Assembly: GCA_035391225.1 (NCBI GenBank)
Contig: DAOPKN010000006.1
Coordinates: forward strand, 42,123 to 106,122
Direction of reading: 5' to 3'
Source: DAOPKN01 sp035391225
Lineage (GTDB): Bacteria > Thermotogota > Thermotogae > MWEM01
Length of the DNA: 64,000 bases
Shown: positions 35,328-44,189 of the stretch, one piece after another
Position numbering within the stretch: position 1 is the stretch's first letter
How the letters are laid out: each line of letters begins with the position of its first letter
Program-made: the position numbers and the translations under genes
The notes under the pieces: generated by a model
The model's input: the letters and a program-made list of their open reading frames with translations, nothing else
What the model was told of the DNA's origin: nothing
Databases searched by the model: none

Positions 35328-35911
35328 TCCTCCACGATCTGCACCATGTCCCCGGTTTTGAGGTTAACCGCATTCGCTTCATCCGTGTCCACGTGGAATT
35401 CCAACGCGTACGAATCGCTCACGCGCACCAGCACGTCCATCAGCACAGCTTTCCGATCCTGCGTATCACAAAACACGGAAACCAGCTGCTTGTCTTTCAC
35501 ACCCAGTTTTCCTGCGTCCTCGGTGGTCATATGAATGTGGCGCTTTGCGATGATGACACCCTGGGAAAGGTCCACTTCGCCTTTGGGACCCACCAACTTT
35601 GCACCGGGCGAACCGGCAACGTCACCGGAATCGCGTACCGGGGGGTTAATCCCGAGCTTGAACGCGTCGGTGCGGCTGACTTCTACCTGCGTGGACTTTC
35701 GCGTGGGCCCCAGGATGCGCACTCCCTCGAAGCTTCCCTTGGGCCCCACCACGCTCACCTTTTCCGCGCAGGCATACTGCCCGGGTTGCCCAAGGTCTTT
35801 CACGGGTGTCAAGCGAGCGTCTTCCCCGAACAGGATCTTCAAGTCGTTTTCGCTCACGTGCAAGTGCCGTGCGGAAACCCCCGCCATGATCTTGCCTTCT
35901 CTCGATTTCAT
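35321..35911 (-). CDS. pduL: PduL-type phosphate acyltransferase
   Basis: PduL interconverts acyl-CoA and acyl phosphate and can replace Pta in fermentative acetate formation. The 196-residue protein has GVSARHLHVSENDLKILFG near the start and GVIIAKRHIHMTTEDAGKLG in the second half; the paired HxH motifs bind the zinc ions. There is no N-terminal encapsulation peptide and no microcompartment shell gene in view, so it probably serves general metabolism. It overlaps marR by four bases and rsmG by seven. Confidence 0.94.
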   Translation of the reverse strand: MKSREGKIMAGVSARHLHVSENDLKILFGEDARLTPVKDLGQPGQYACAEKVSVVGPKGSFEGVRILGPTRKSTQVEVSRTDAFKLGINPPVRDSGDVAGSPGAKLVGPKGEVDLSQGVIIAKRHIHMTTEDAGKLGVKDKQLVSVFCDTQDRKAVLMDVLVRVSDSYALEFHVDTDEANAVNLKTGDMVQIVEEC

Positions 35912-36381
35912 TCCTTCGTTTCCTCCTTGTCTTGGTATTGAATTTGGACCGTGTTGTTCACGATACGCAACACCTTGCGGAATTCCTCCACCAAGAACGG
36001 GTCGATGGTGCTGAAAAGTTTCCGGATGAACTGAGCCCGCCTTTCCAGAACGTCGCGAATCAACCCCAACCCCTTTGGCGTCATTTCCAGCTTCCGCACC
36101 CGGTGGTCTTCTTCACATACGCTGTAGGAAACGTATCCATGTTCCTTGATCTTGCCGACCAACCCGGTAATGGTGCTCTTGGCAACCCCCAGGCGCAGCG
36201 CCAGGTTCGTCATGCTGGTCTCACCGAAGTAAATGCGTTGCAGTACATCGAACTGGGAGGGAGTAATGTCGTAGTTTCCCTCTTTGATCACCTTCCTGCC
36301 TTCTGCCTTCACCCAAACGGAAAGTTGGCGAAGCAGGAGTTCAAGCTCCGCGTACGTTTCTTGTTTTTCAATGCTCAACAC
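35908..36381 (-). CDS. MarR-family transcription regulator
   Basis: This 157-residue winged-helix protein has the MarR layout: helix 1-2 dimer region, DITPSQFDVLQRIYFGETSM, recognition helix in LALRLGVAKSTITGLVGKI, and wing sequence around CEEDHRVRKLEMTPKGLGLI. GTG 36381 follows AAGGGGCGAAAA and lies within the rsmI 3' end. Its position between rsmI and pduL suggests it may control fermentative or stress genes; the target is not evident. No dyad resembling a MarR site was obvious at the valS promoter. Confidence 0.92.
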   Translation of the reverse strand: MLSIEKQETYAELELLLRQLSVWVKAEGRKVIKEGNYDITPSQFDVLQRIYFGETSMTNLALRLGVAKSTITGLVGKIKEHGYVSYSVCEEDHRVRKLEMTPKGLGLIRDVLERRAQFIRKLFSTIDPFLVEEFRKVLRIVNNTVQIQYQDKEETKE

Positions 36382-37048
36382 TTTTCGCCCCTTCCAGCAC
36401 CAAGGTAAGTTCCCCTTTCACCGGTTCCACGAAAACCTCCAAGGCCTGTTGAACGGTCCCCCGGAACCACTGCTGGTGCACTTTGGTCATTTCCCTGGCG
36501 ATAAAAACTTCCCGGTTTCCAAGGATTTGCCCGATCTGCTCCAAGGTGCTCCGCAACCGAAAGGGGGATTCAAAGCACACCAATACCCTGCTATCGGTTG
36601 CCCAAGCCCGTAAAAAACGCCTCAGGTTCTTTTGCCGCGGCAAGAAACCCTCGAAAACGAACGCTCCCCGGAAGCCCGAAGCCGCGAAGGCAGCGGTCAC
36701 CGCGCTGGCCCCCGGAATCACTTCCACACGAATACCTTCCCGGTGACATTGCTCCACGACCAACGCCCCCGGATCGGCGATCCCGGGCATCCCTGCGTCC
36801 GTGAGAAGGGCAACATCTTGTCCCTCTTTCAAGATGTGCAACACCTGGGATACCCTTCCCCTCTCTTTTGCGGCCGCCAGAGAAACGAGCTTTTTTTGCC
36901 CCAACGCGTAATGGTTCAGCAAGTTCAGGGAGCGCCGCGTATCCTCTGCAACAACCACGTCTACCTTTTTCAGGGTCTCGATGGCACGAAAGGAAATGTC
37001 CTGGAGGTTGCCAATGGGCGTTCCGGTCACAAAAAGCGTTCCACTCAT
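36368..37048 (-). CDS. rsmI: 16S rRNA (cytidine-1402-2'-O)-methyltransferase RsmI
   Basis: RsmI methylates the ribose of C1402 in the P site of the 30S subunit. The 226-residue protein has GTLFVTGTPIGNLQDISFRA, VVAEDTRRSLNLLNHY, ALLTDAGMPGIADPGALVVE and VIPGASAVTAAFAASGF, all diagnostic. It ends straight after KGELTLVLEG, without the roughly 50-residue C-terminal domain of the E. coli enzyme. It overlaps valS by four bases. Confidence 0.94.
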   Translation of the reverse strand: MSGTLFVTGTPIGNLQDISFRAIETLKKVDVVVAEDTRRSLNLLNHYALGQKKLVSLAAAKERGRVSQVLHILKEGQDVALLTDAGMPGIADPGALVVEQCHREGIRVEVIPGASAVTAAFAASGFRGAFVFEGFLPRQKNLRRFLRAWATDSRVLVCFESPFRLRSTLEQIGQILGNREVFIAREMTKVHQQWFRGTVQQALEVFVEPVKGELTLVLEGAKSVEH

Positions 37049-39687
37049 TCCGCGCCCTCAAAATCCTCCAGCAGGGTTCTCATCTTTTGGAAGTGCACGA
37101 TCGCCTCTTGGTGCTTTTGGCGCGTCTCTTCCACCACCGTGGGATCCGCATTTTCCAAGAACTTGCGGTTCGCGAGTTTCTTCTCGAAGTGTTTCACGTC
37201 CACGTCGGCTTTCTGCACTTCCTTCTTGATCCTCTCCTTCTCGCACTCCCAGTCCACCAGTTCCCCGGCACGCACAAAAACCTGGCAACCGGCATCCACG
37301 AAAGCGGTGGCACTGCGTGGAGGCTTCTGTGCGACGAACTCCACTTTGCCCACGCGGGCCAGCGATTGCACCAGTACAACGCTCTCCGGGCAGAAGAAAC
37401 CGTCGTCTTGCAGCTTCACCACCGCCAGGTCCAATTCCAGTGACGGGCTCATCTGCAGTTCTGCACGAACGTTCCGCACACCCCGGATCACCTGGACCAG
37501 GCGTTCAAACGAACCATGTTCCTGCTCGTAGCGCGGCACTTGCTCGCTCTGGGGCCATCGGGCCACGATGAGCGCTTCTTCTGGGGAGTCGAGGGGGAGC
37601 TTTTCCCAGATCTCCTCCGTGATGAAGGGCATGAACGGGTGCATAAGGCGCAAGCTGGTGTCCAAAACGTTCAGAAGCACCTGCAGCGTATTTTGCACCA
37701 GAGCGGGGTTGGACGAGTCGTACAAGATCGGCTTGATGGATTCGAGGTACCAATCGCAGAACTGATTCCAGAAGAAATCGTACAGTGCGCGTGCGGCCTG
37801 GTTGTAATCGTACGCTTCGAGTGCGCGGGTGACCGTTTCCACCGTGTGCGCCAAACCCGTGAGGATCCATTGGTCTTGCAGCGTGAGAAGGTCTTTGTCA
37901 AGCGATCGATCCGTTTCGCGTTTTTCCAGGTGCATCAGCGAAAAACGCGCGGCGTTCCAGATCTTGTTTGCGAAATGCTGGAACGATTCCATAGCCTTCA
38001 CATCCAGGTTGATGTCCCTACCCTGGGCTGCGAGCATGGCAAGCGTGAAACGCATGGCATCCGCGCCGTAGCTTTCCACCACTTCGATCGGGTCGATGCC
38101 GTTTCCCAGCGATTTGCTCATCTTGCGCCCTTTCTTGTCACGGATCAACTGTGTGATGTACACGTCCCGGAATGGCACATCGTCCATGAACTTCAGACCC
38201 ATGATGATCATGCGCGAAACCCAGAAAAAGATGATATCAAACCCCGTCACCAACAGGCTCGTGGGGTAGTATTTTTCCAAATCCTCCGTTTGCTCTGGCC
38301 AACCCAGCGTGGAGAACGGCCAAAGCGCAGAGCTGAACCAGGTATCCAGCACGTCGGGATCTTGCTGCAGGTTGGCCGAACCACAGTGCGCACACACGTG
38401 CGGGGTTTCCTCCTGCACGTTCACGTGGCCGCAATCCTGGCAATACCAAACGGGGATGCGGTGACCCCACCACAGCTGGCGCGAAATGCACCAATCACGG
38501 ATTTCGGTGAGCCAGTTGCTGTAAACCTTCTCCCAGCGCGCGGGGTGGAACACCACTTGCTTGCTCTCCACGACCTCCATGGCTCGCTTCGCCAACGGTT
38601 TCATGGACACGAACCACTGGTCGGAGAGCCGGGGATCGATCATGGAGTCACAACGGTAGCAATGCCCCACCGAGTGGGAGTAGGGCTTGATTTCCACGAG
38701 CAATCCCTGTTGTTGGAGGTCCTGGACCACCTGCTCCCGTGCATCCTTCCACGAAAGGCCCTCGTACTTGCCCGCCTCGGAACCCATGAACCCCTTGGAG
38801 TCGATCACTTCGATCATTGCAAGCTCATGGCGCACGCCCATCTGGTAATCGTTGGGATCGTGTGCGGGGGTTACCTTCACCGCACCGGTACCAAATTCCT
38901 TGTCCACGAAATGATCCGCGATCACGGGGATTTCGCGGTGCATCAGCGGTAGCACGAGTGTCTTTCCCACGAGGTGTGCATAGCGTTCATCGGAAGGGTT
39001 CACCGCCACGGCGGTATCGCCCAGCATGGTTTCCGGGCGCGTGGTAGCCACCAGTACCCTTTCCTCCGATCCCTTCACGGGGTAGGCGATGGTCCACAGC
39101 GAAGAGGGCACATCCTGGTACTCCACCTCTTCATCGGAAAGAACGGTATGGCATCGCGGGCACCAGTTCACGAGGTACTTGCCCTTGTAGATAAGCCCTT
39201 CCTTGTATAGCTCCACGAAAACTTTGCGCACCGCACGGTTCAAGCCTTCATCCAACGTGAAGCGATCGCGCGACCAGTCCACGGAACAACCGATGGACTC
39301 GATCTGTGTGCGAATCTTCTCGCGGTACTCGTTTGCCCATTCCCACGTGCGCTGCACAAAGGCATCGCGCCCCAGGCTTTCCCGCGACTGGCCCTGGGCG
39401 TGCAGCATTTTTTCCACCACGTTTTGCGTGGCAATGCCTGCATGATCCTCACCGGGTAGCCAAAGCACATCTTTCCCCCGCATCCTTTGGAAACGCGTGG
39501 AAAAATCTTGCAAGGAGAGGTTCAACCCGTGGCCCATGTGGATCTTGCCGGTAATGTTGGGCGGGGGAATGACAATGACGAAGGGTTCACCGGAACCTTT
39601 TGGGGAGAAGAAGCCTTTTTCTTTCCAGTAACGGTACCATTTGCCTTCCACTTCCTTGGGTTCATACCCTTTTTTGAGCGTAAACAT
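37045..39687 (-). CDS. valS: Valyl-tRNA synthetase
   Basis: ValS charges tRNA-Val. The 880-residue class I enzyme has the HIGH-type motif PPPNITGKIHMGHGLNLSLQ near residue 43, KMSKSLGNGIDP in the second half, a CP1 editing domain (TTRPETMLGDTAVAVNP), zinc-binding cysteines (CQDCGHVNV, CAHCGS), and a C-terminal coiled coil. I chose ATG 39687 (MFTLKKGYEPKEVE) after GGGAGG. The leader is about 27 bases, too short for a T-box. It is first in an overlapping six-gene operon. Confidence 0.97.
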   Translation of the reverse strand: MFTLKKGYEPKEVEGKWYRYWKEKGFFSPKGSGEPFVIVIPPPNITGKIHMGHGLNLSLQDFSTRFQRMRGKDVLWLPGEDHAGIATQNVVEKMLHAQGQSRESLGRDAFVQRTWEWANEYREKIRTQIESIGCSVDWSRDRFTLDEGLNRAVRKVFVELYKEGLIYKGKYLVNWCPRCHTVLSDEEVEYQDVPSSLWTIAYPVKGSEERVLVATTRPETMLGDTAVAVNPSDERYAHLVGKTLVLPLMHREIPVIADHFVDKEFGTGAVKVTPAHDPNDYQMGVRHELAMIEVIDSKGFMGSEAGKYEGLSWKDAREQVVQDLQQQGLLVEIKPYSHSVGHCYRCDSMIDPRLSDQWFVSMKPLAKRAMEVVESKQVVFHPARWEKVYSNWLTEIRDWCISRQLWWGHRIPVWYCQDCGHVNVQEETPHVCAHCGSANLQQDPDVLDTWFSSALWPFSTLGWPEQTEDLEKYYPTSLLVTGFDIIFFWVSRMIIMGLKFMDDVPFRDVYITQLIRDKKGRKMSKSLGNGIDPIEVVESYGADAMRFTLAMLAAQGRDINLDVKAMESFQHFANKIWNAARFSLMHLEKRETDRSLDKDLLTLQDQWILTGLAHTVETVTRALEAYDYNQAARALYDFFWNQFCDWYLESIKPILYDSSNPALVQNTLQVLLNVLDTSLRLMHPFMPFITEEIWEKLPLDSPEEALIVARWPQSEQVPRYEQEHGSFERLVQVIRGVRNVRAELQMSPSLELDLAVVKLQDDGFFCPESVVLVQSLARVGKVEFVAQKPPRSATAFVDAGCQVFVRAGELVDWECEKERIKKEVQKADVDVKHFEKKLANRKFLENADPTVVEETRQKHQEAIVHFQKMRTLLEDFEGAE

Positions 39688-39720
39688 GAAAAACCTCCCG
39701 TTTTCGTGGAATTTCAGGCA

Positions 39721-39729
39721 ATTATAGCA
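39721..39729 (-). promoter_or_regulatory. Promoter of the valS operon
   Basis: TGCTATAAT is a perfect extended -10 box on the minus strand. Start is expected near 39714. It lies just after the MerR-like gene, which shows no terminator, so read-through is also possible. Confidence 0.65.
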
Positions 39730-39767
39730 CAACTCGGGGGATTCGAAGGGAGAAAGGTTGGAACTGT

Positions 39768-40295
39768 CTACTTCTTCTGCCCGTAAAAAACATCGGCGAG
39801 GTACTCGTTGAGTTGGATGATCAAACGGCGTTCCATTTCTTCCCCCACCTTTTCCAGCTTTTGGATGCGGGCTTGCTGTTCCTCGAGCGTTTGCTTCAGG
39901 CTTTGCATGTCCGCACCCTGGGAGTTGAGCTGTTGCAACTCCCGGGCGATGATGCGAAACGACCGGGTGTTTTGATCGAACAACTCACGGATTTTTTCCA
40001 GGAAATGGTCGAGGCTTTGGGGGTAAGCAGGGTTCGTGTCTTTTTCGGGAAGGATTTCCAGCGTTTTATCGTGGGAATGGCTCAAGGTATCGTGGATCTC
40101 GGTGGTCTTTTTGCCCTCGCGGTACAGCTGGGAGATTTCTTGCACGAGGGAACGGGAAGAGGGGGGGAAAAACTGTGTGCGGTCGATGCGCTTGAAGGGG
40201 AAGTACTCGGGAAAAAGCTTGATGTACCGCCGAATGGTATTTTCTGGAATGGATGTTACCTGCACCAGGTCGCTCACTTTCAACCAACCTTCCAT
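39768..40295 (-). CDS. MerR-like DNA-binding protein with C-terminal coiled coil
   Basis: The 175-residue protein has an N-terminal MerR-type helix-turn-helix (WLKVSDLVQVTSIPENTIRR, then LFPEYFPFKRID). A linker leads to a coiled coil of about 60 residues (LKQTLEEQQARIQKLEKVGEE). There is no ligand-binding cysteine or drug-binding domain. Similar small proteins act as nucleoid or partition-linked regulators; the role here is unknown. ATG 40295 follows GAAAGGGGGAAG. An inverted repeat lies in the promoter spacer, where MerR proteins bind, suggesting autoregulation. Confidence 0.75.
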   Translation of the reverse strand: MEGWLKVSDLVQVTSIPENTIRRYIKLFPEYFPFKRIDRTQFFPPSSRSLVQEISQLYREGKKTTEIHDTLSHSHDKTLEILPEKDTNPAYPQSLDHFLEKIRELFDQNTRSFRIIARELQQLNSQGADMQSLKQTLEEQQARIQKLEKVGEEMERRLIIQLNEYLADVFYGQKK

Positions 40296-40318
40296 TTTCT
40301 TCCCCCTTTCCTCGTAGT

Positions 40319-40344
40319 AGTATAGCACAATTTCCCAGGGGAAA
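40319..40344 (-). promoter_or_regulatory. Promoter and putative operator of the MerR-like gene
   Basis: On the minus strand TGCTATACT gives an extended -10 box (hexamer 40319-40324). The inverted repeat TTTCCC-N2-GGGAAA (40331-40344) lies in the spacer upstream of it, the typical position of a MerR operator. The -35 box is weak. Confidence 0.5.
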
Positions 40345-40363
40345 CAGCGTAGCTGCCGAAAAA

Positions 40364-41800
40364 TCAGCGCTGGGAAAAATGGGGGGGGTGGTCTTGCAAA
40401 ACGTTTTCATCCCCGTTCGCGAGGGCATATTGCAACTGCGCGGAGCGGAGGCTTTCAAACTTGGTGCGCGCAATCCCCCGCAAGGATTGTTCGATCCACC
40501 TCTTCTTTTCCGCCAGCAGCTTTGCATCCTGCATCTTCCGCAGGGAAAAGGGGGTTTGGGGTTTGGGAATCAGCGGGTTGAAGCTCATGCTTACCTTCTG
40601 GATGCCAAGCTCCTGCGCCTGCTGGCCAATTTGGGCAAACCCGGCAAGGTCCTCTTCGTTTTCCTCGTCCAAACCGTAGATGAAGTACATCTTAACCGCC
40701 TGGAAACCATGATCCGCGATTGCCTGCAGCGCACGGTGGATGTCGGACGTTTCGATTCCCTTGTGGAACACGTCTCGCATCTTTTGGCTTCCTCCCTCCG
40801 GGGCGATGGTGATGCTGTTTTGCCCACTCCGGCGAAGACCTGCGAGCAGGGTGGGCGTCAAGCGGTCCAAGCGCAGCGAAGAAAGCGAAAAGGGGATATC
40901 CTGCTCCTGCATTTTGCCCAGCAGGCTTTCCATTTCGGGATGATCGGTGGGAGTCGCGGCAATCAGGCCAACCCCACGAACCCCCTTCTCCCGGAAAAGT
41001 GCGATCCGCTCCCACAGTTTTTCTACCTTTGGGAAGCGTGCGGGATTCCGCGTGTGCCCCGCCACACAAAACGCACAACGGTGCAAGCATCCCCTGCCGA
41101 TTTCCAGCAATCCCTTGTTTCCAAATTCTCCGCGCGGGCTCACGAAATGGGAATACGAAGGGTTTTGGAGCATTTGCAGGTCCACTGCCAATTGTTGGAA
41201 TCGATGGGAAAGAGGGGGAATGCTCAAGGCAGGAATGGATGCCCATCGCTCCAACAGGCGTTCCCTGCTCCCGGAAGTGCGGAACTCCTCCAAGGCAATA
41301 CGCAGCATGGAAGCAAGGTGCACCTCGGCATCACCGTGGTATACCACGTCCATGTACGGCTCCAGCGGGAGCGCGTTGAAGTAGGTAACCGCTCCTCCCA
41401 GCAGCAACAGCGGATGCCGAAATGTCCGCTGGTTGGCCAACCGGGGAATACCCTTGGCATCCAGCAGCGCAAGGATGTTGTACGCATCGAGCTCGAAGGA
41501 AAGCGAGATGGCCCAGATTTCAAACTCGTCCAAGGGGCGGAAGGAATCCAACGAAAAGTAGCGTGAGAAAGACGGGTGGTAGAAGAAGCGCTCGCAGCGC
41601 ACACCTTCCACCGCGTTGCAGAGTTCGAAGAGCCGGTGGAATGCCAGGCTCGCAATCGCGACGGGGTACTCTCCGGGAAAGAGCAAGGCCACCCCCAAAT
41701 CACCCTGGGGGTGGCCTTGCGCAATCGCTCTTTCCGATCGGGCCAGTTGCTCCACCACGCGGAATTCGCGGAATTGCTCGGTGTTTCGCGGACGGCGCAT
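40364..41800 (-). CDS. Radical SAM protein with N-terminal B12-binding-like domain
   Basis: This 478-residue protein has an N-terminal region resembling the cobalamin-binding type of radical SAM enzyme (GVALLFPGEYPVAIASLAFH, then LLLGGAVTYFNA). A radical SAM core follows, with the 4Fe-4S motif LEIGRGCLHRCAFCVAGHT (CxxxCxxC) and SITIAPEGGSQKMRD. It looks like the uncharacterised radical SAM group fused or paired with DUF2344 in other anaerobes, but no DUF2344 gene is nearby. The ATG at 41800 lies one base after the thioesterase stop. Function unknown. Confidence 0.87.
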   Translation of the reverse strand: MRRPRNTEQFREFRVVEQLARSERAIAQGHPQGDLGVALLFPGEYPVAIASLAFHRLFELCNAVEGVRCERFFYHPSFSRYFSLDSFRPLDEFEIWAISLSFELDAYNILALLDAKGIPRLANQRTFRHPLLLLGGAVTYFNALPLEPYMDVVYHGDAEVHLASMLRIALEEFRTSGSRERLLERWASIPALSIPPLSHRFQQLAVDLQMLQNPSYSHFVSPRGEFGNKGLLEIGRGCLHRCAFCVAGHTRNPARFPKVEKLWERIALFREKGVRGVGLIAATPTDHPEMESLLGKMQEQDIPFSLSSLRLDRLTPTLLAGLRRSGQNSITIAPEGGSQKMRDVFHKGIETSDIHRALQAIADHGFQAVKMYFIYGLDEENEEDLAGFAQIGQQAQELGIQKVSMSFNPLIPKPQTPFSLRKMQDAKLLAEKKRWIEQSLRGIARTKFESLRSAQLQYALANGDENVLQDHPPHFSQR

Positions 41801-41801
41801 G

Positions 41802-42209
41802 CTATTTCTTCGCGGCCATCTTCCGGGAGAGAAACTCGTTGGACACCAAAACCCGTTCGCAACTTCCGGAGGCAATTTGCTCGAATTCGTCGAAGGCTTC
41901 CAGCGCAAAAAACAGGTGATTCCCCTGCCTTTCCACCAGCTGGATTTTCAGCGTCACCACGCTACCTGCCGGCGTAACTGCCACGTGGCGAATCTGGAAA
42001 TTGCAAATGGCGGGCATCACCCCCATGGGAAGGAGGCCACGAAAGAAAACGAGGGTCATTTCCATCCACTTTTCGATCAGAACATGCGTGGCAAGCACGC
42101 GAATCTCGTGGGATACTCCTTCTTCTTCCCATAGAAAAGGTTCCTCCACGTGAAACTGGCTAATGCTTTCTCTTCCCAGAACATGGTCCAGCTCGTTCGA
42201 GATATCCAT
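41802..42209 (-). CDS. Hotdog-fold thioesterase, FlK-like
   Basis: The 135-residue single hotdog domain has VLATHVLIEKWMEMTLVFF (the substrate-cavity helix with Thr/Glu positions seen in fluoroacetyl-CoA thioesterase relatives) and HVAVTPAGSVVTLKIQL. It probably hydrolyses a small acyl-CoA, but relatives vary widely. It lies 13 bases after the metallopeptidase gene and directly before the radical SAM gene. Confidence 0.82.
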   Translation of the reverse strand: MDISNELDHVLGRESISQFHVEEPFLWEEEGVSHEIRVLATHVLIEKWMEMTLVFFRGLLPMGVMPAICNFQIRHVAVTPAGSVVTLKIQLVERQGNHLFFALEAFDEFEQIASGSCERVLVSNEFLSRKMAAKK

Positions 42210-42222
42210 GGAATCTCCCCCC

Positions 42223-42897
42223 TTACCGGCGCGAAATCACGAGCATACGCAGTAGGTTCAAAATGGCCATCAAGGTGGCAGCCACGTAGGTCATGGCTGC
42301 TGCGGTCAGTACTTTCTTGGCCATTTTCTGCTCTTCGGGCGCCAGCATCAACTGACTACCCAGCATGGAAAGGGCGCGACTGCTCGCGTTAAACTCCACG
42401 GGTAGCGTGACCACGGAGAACACAACGACAGCTACGAATAGCCATATCCCGAAATTGATCAAAAGGGGTGTGGAAAAAAGCAATCCCATGAAGAAAACGA
42501 TCCACGCGAAAGAGGAGCCAAACTGTGCCACGGGAACAAAGAAGTTTCGCAACAGCAAGGGGAAATAGCCTTGCTGGTGCTGCATCACGTGCCCAATTTC
42601 ATGGGCGACTACTCCGATTGCCGCCACGGAGTTGCTGTTATACGTGGCTTGGGACAATCGAACCACTTTTTTTCGGGGATCGTAATGATCGGTGAGTTCC
42701 CCCTGGATGTTTTCCACGGGAACCTGGAAAAGACCAGCTGCATCCAAGAGGGTGCGAGCCGCCTTGGAGCCCGTGTATCCACTCGTGGAAGCCACACGGG
42801 AAAAGCGCGAAAAGGTTGACTTCACGTAGGATTGTGCCCACAACGCGAACAATATGCCTGGAATCAGGAAAACCATGGACCAGTAATAGGCAAACAT
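42223..42897 (-). CDS. Zinc-dependent membrane metallopeptidase, YugP family
   Basis: The 224-residue protein has an N-terminal helix and several later hydrophobic segments. The zinc site is VVAHEIGHVMQHQQGYFPL (HExxH, about 91-109), preceded by VRLSQATYNSNSVAAIGV, as in YugP (neutral zinc metallopeptidase). ATG 42897 has a reasonable SD (AAGGAAGTGAAGGA). It lies 71 bases after rpoD and starts the peptidase-thioesterase-radical SAM group. Confidence 0.9.
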   Translation of the reverse strand: MFAYYWSMVFLIPGILFALWAQSYVKSTFSRFSRVASTSGYTGSKAARTLLDAAGLFQVPVENIQGELTDHYDPRKKVVRLSQATYNSNSVAAIGVVAHEIGHVMQHQQGYFPLLLRNFFVPVAQFGSSFAWIVFFMGLLFSTPLLINFGIWLFVAVVVFSVVTLPVEFNASSRALSMLGSQLMLAPEEQKMAKKVLTAAAMTYVAATLMAILNLLRMLVISRR

Positions 42898-42968
42898 TCC
42901 TTCACTTCCTTTCCTTGGTACTGAAATGGACGAAAAGCAGGGGGGTTTCTTTCCGTTTCCAAAGCACT

Positions 42969-44189
42969 TTACTTGTTCAGGTAGTTCATCAAGGTCTTCA
43001 AGTGCTTGGAGCGGGTGGGATGCCGGAGTTTGCGCAGTGCCTTGACCTCGATTTGGCGCACGCGCTCACGGGTGACGTTCAAGTATTTCCCCACTTCTTC
43101 CAGTGTTTTTTGCCGTCCATCGATCAAACCGTAGCGCATCTTCAAAACGGTGGCTTCCCGAGGGCCAAGCGTGTTCAGCACTTCGTTGATTTCGTCCCGC
43201 AAAAGCATGAGCATCGCAGATTCTTCCGGGTTGATCGTTTCGCTATCCGCCACGAAATCGCCCACCGAGGAATCCTCGTCTCCCCCCACAGGTGATTCGA
43301 GCGAAACCGTTTCCTTGTCGGCTTGCAGGATCTCCTCGATCTTCTCCGGTGTCTTTCCGGTCATTTGCGCCAGTTCCACCGTGGTGGGGTAGCTACCGTA
43401 TTCTTGCAAGAATTCCCTTCGAATCTTGTTGATCTTGTTGATCGTTTCCACCATGTGCACGGGCACGCGGATGGTACGCGCTTGGTCCGCGATCGCCCTT
43501 GTGATGGCCTGGCGAATCCACCACGTAGCGTAGGTGCTGAACTTGTATCCCTTCTTCCAGTCAAACTTTTCCACGGCCTTGAGCAAACCGATATTGCCTT
43601 CTTGGATGAGGTCGAGGAAGGACAACCCCCGACCGATGTACCGCTTGGCGATGGAAACCACCAGGCGAAGGTTGGCGACGACCAACCGCTGCTTGGCTTT
43701 TTCGTCCCCTTTTTGTGCCTTGCGTGCCAACGTGCGTTCTTGCGTGGGTGTTAACAAGGGGATGCGCCCGATTTCCTTCAGGTACATCTTCACCCCGTCC
43801 TTGTTGAAGGAGCTGTTATCAAAGATGGCGGGCCCGGATTCACTGATGATTTTCTCCATGATATCATCTTCCGCCTTTTCCGGCTCCGCATCATCCTCTC
43901 CACTGCTTTCCTTTTCGGAAATTTGGATCTTGTTCTTCTCCAAGGTTTCGTAAATCATTTCCAGCAAATTGGAGTCGAACCCTTCGAACTCGGGGGGGAG
44001 CAAATTGTCGATATCCTCGTAGGTGATATACCCCTTCTTTTTCCCCATGTTCACGAGTTGGTTCATCCGCTTTTTCACTTCGGCCTCGGTTAGCTTGGTG
44101 GGTTCCTTTGGGGAACGTCGCGGGGATTTGGTGCTCCGTTTCTTGCCGGAAGATCCTTTTGCCGGTCCGCTGGAGACTTCCTTCTCCAT
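42969..44189 (-). CDS. rpoD: Primary sigma factor RpoD (sigma-70/SigA)
   Basis: This 406-residue sigma factor lacks the long non-conserved region of E. coli RpoD, like SigA. It has a basic, Ser/Lys/Pro-rich start, region 1.1-like helices, region 2 (NLRLVVSIAKRYIGRGLSFL, then YATWWIRQAITRAIADQA), region 3 (RVPVHMVETINKINKIRR) and region 4 (RYGLIDGRQKTLEEVGKYLN, then VTRERVRQIE). ATG 44189 follows AAGGGAGGCCACTAA, and the dnaG stop is adjacent. It should recognise the TTGACA/TATAAT promoters seen across the window. Confidence 0.97.
   Translation of the reverse strand: MEKEVSSGPAKGSSGKKRSTKSPRRSPKEPTKLTEAEVKKRMNQLVNMGKKKGYITYEDIDNLLPPEFEGFDSNLLEMIYETLEKNKIQISEKESSGEDDAEPEKAEDDIMEKIISESGPAIFDNSSFNKDGVKMYLKEIGRIPLLTPTQERTLARKAQKGDEKAKQRLVVANLRLVVSIAKRYIGRGLSFLDLIQEGNIGLLKAVEKFDWKKGYKFSTYATWWIRQAITRAIADQARTIRVPVHMVETINKINKIRREFLQEYGSYPTTVELAQMTGKTPEKIEEILQADKETVSLESPVGGDEDSSVGDFVADSETINPEESAMLMLLRDEINEVLNTLGPREATVLKMRYGLIDGRQKTLEEVGKYLNVTRERVRQIEVKALRKLRHPTRSKHLKTLMNYLNK

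Noticed and set aside
35321..35911. Bacterial microcompartment locus around pduL
   Set aside because: No shell proteins, aldehyde dehydrogenase or encapsulation peptide are present; the neighbours are rRNA methyltransferases and a MarR regulator.
37045..39729. T-box riboswitch before valS
   Set aside because: The predicted leader is only about 27 bases, far too short for a T-box. lysS likewise has only a 20-base gap from greA.
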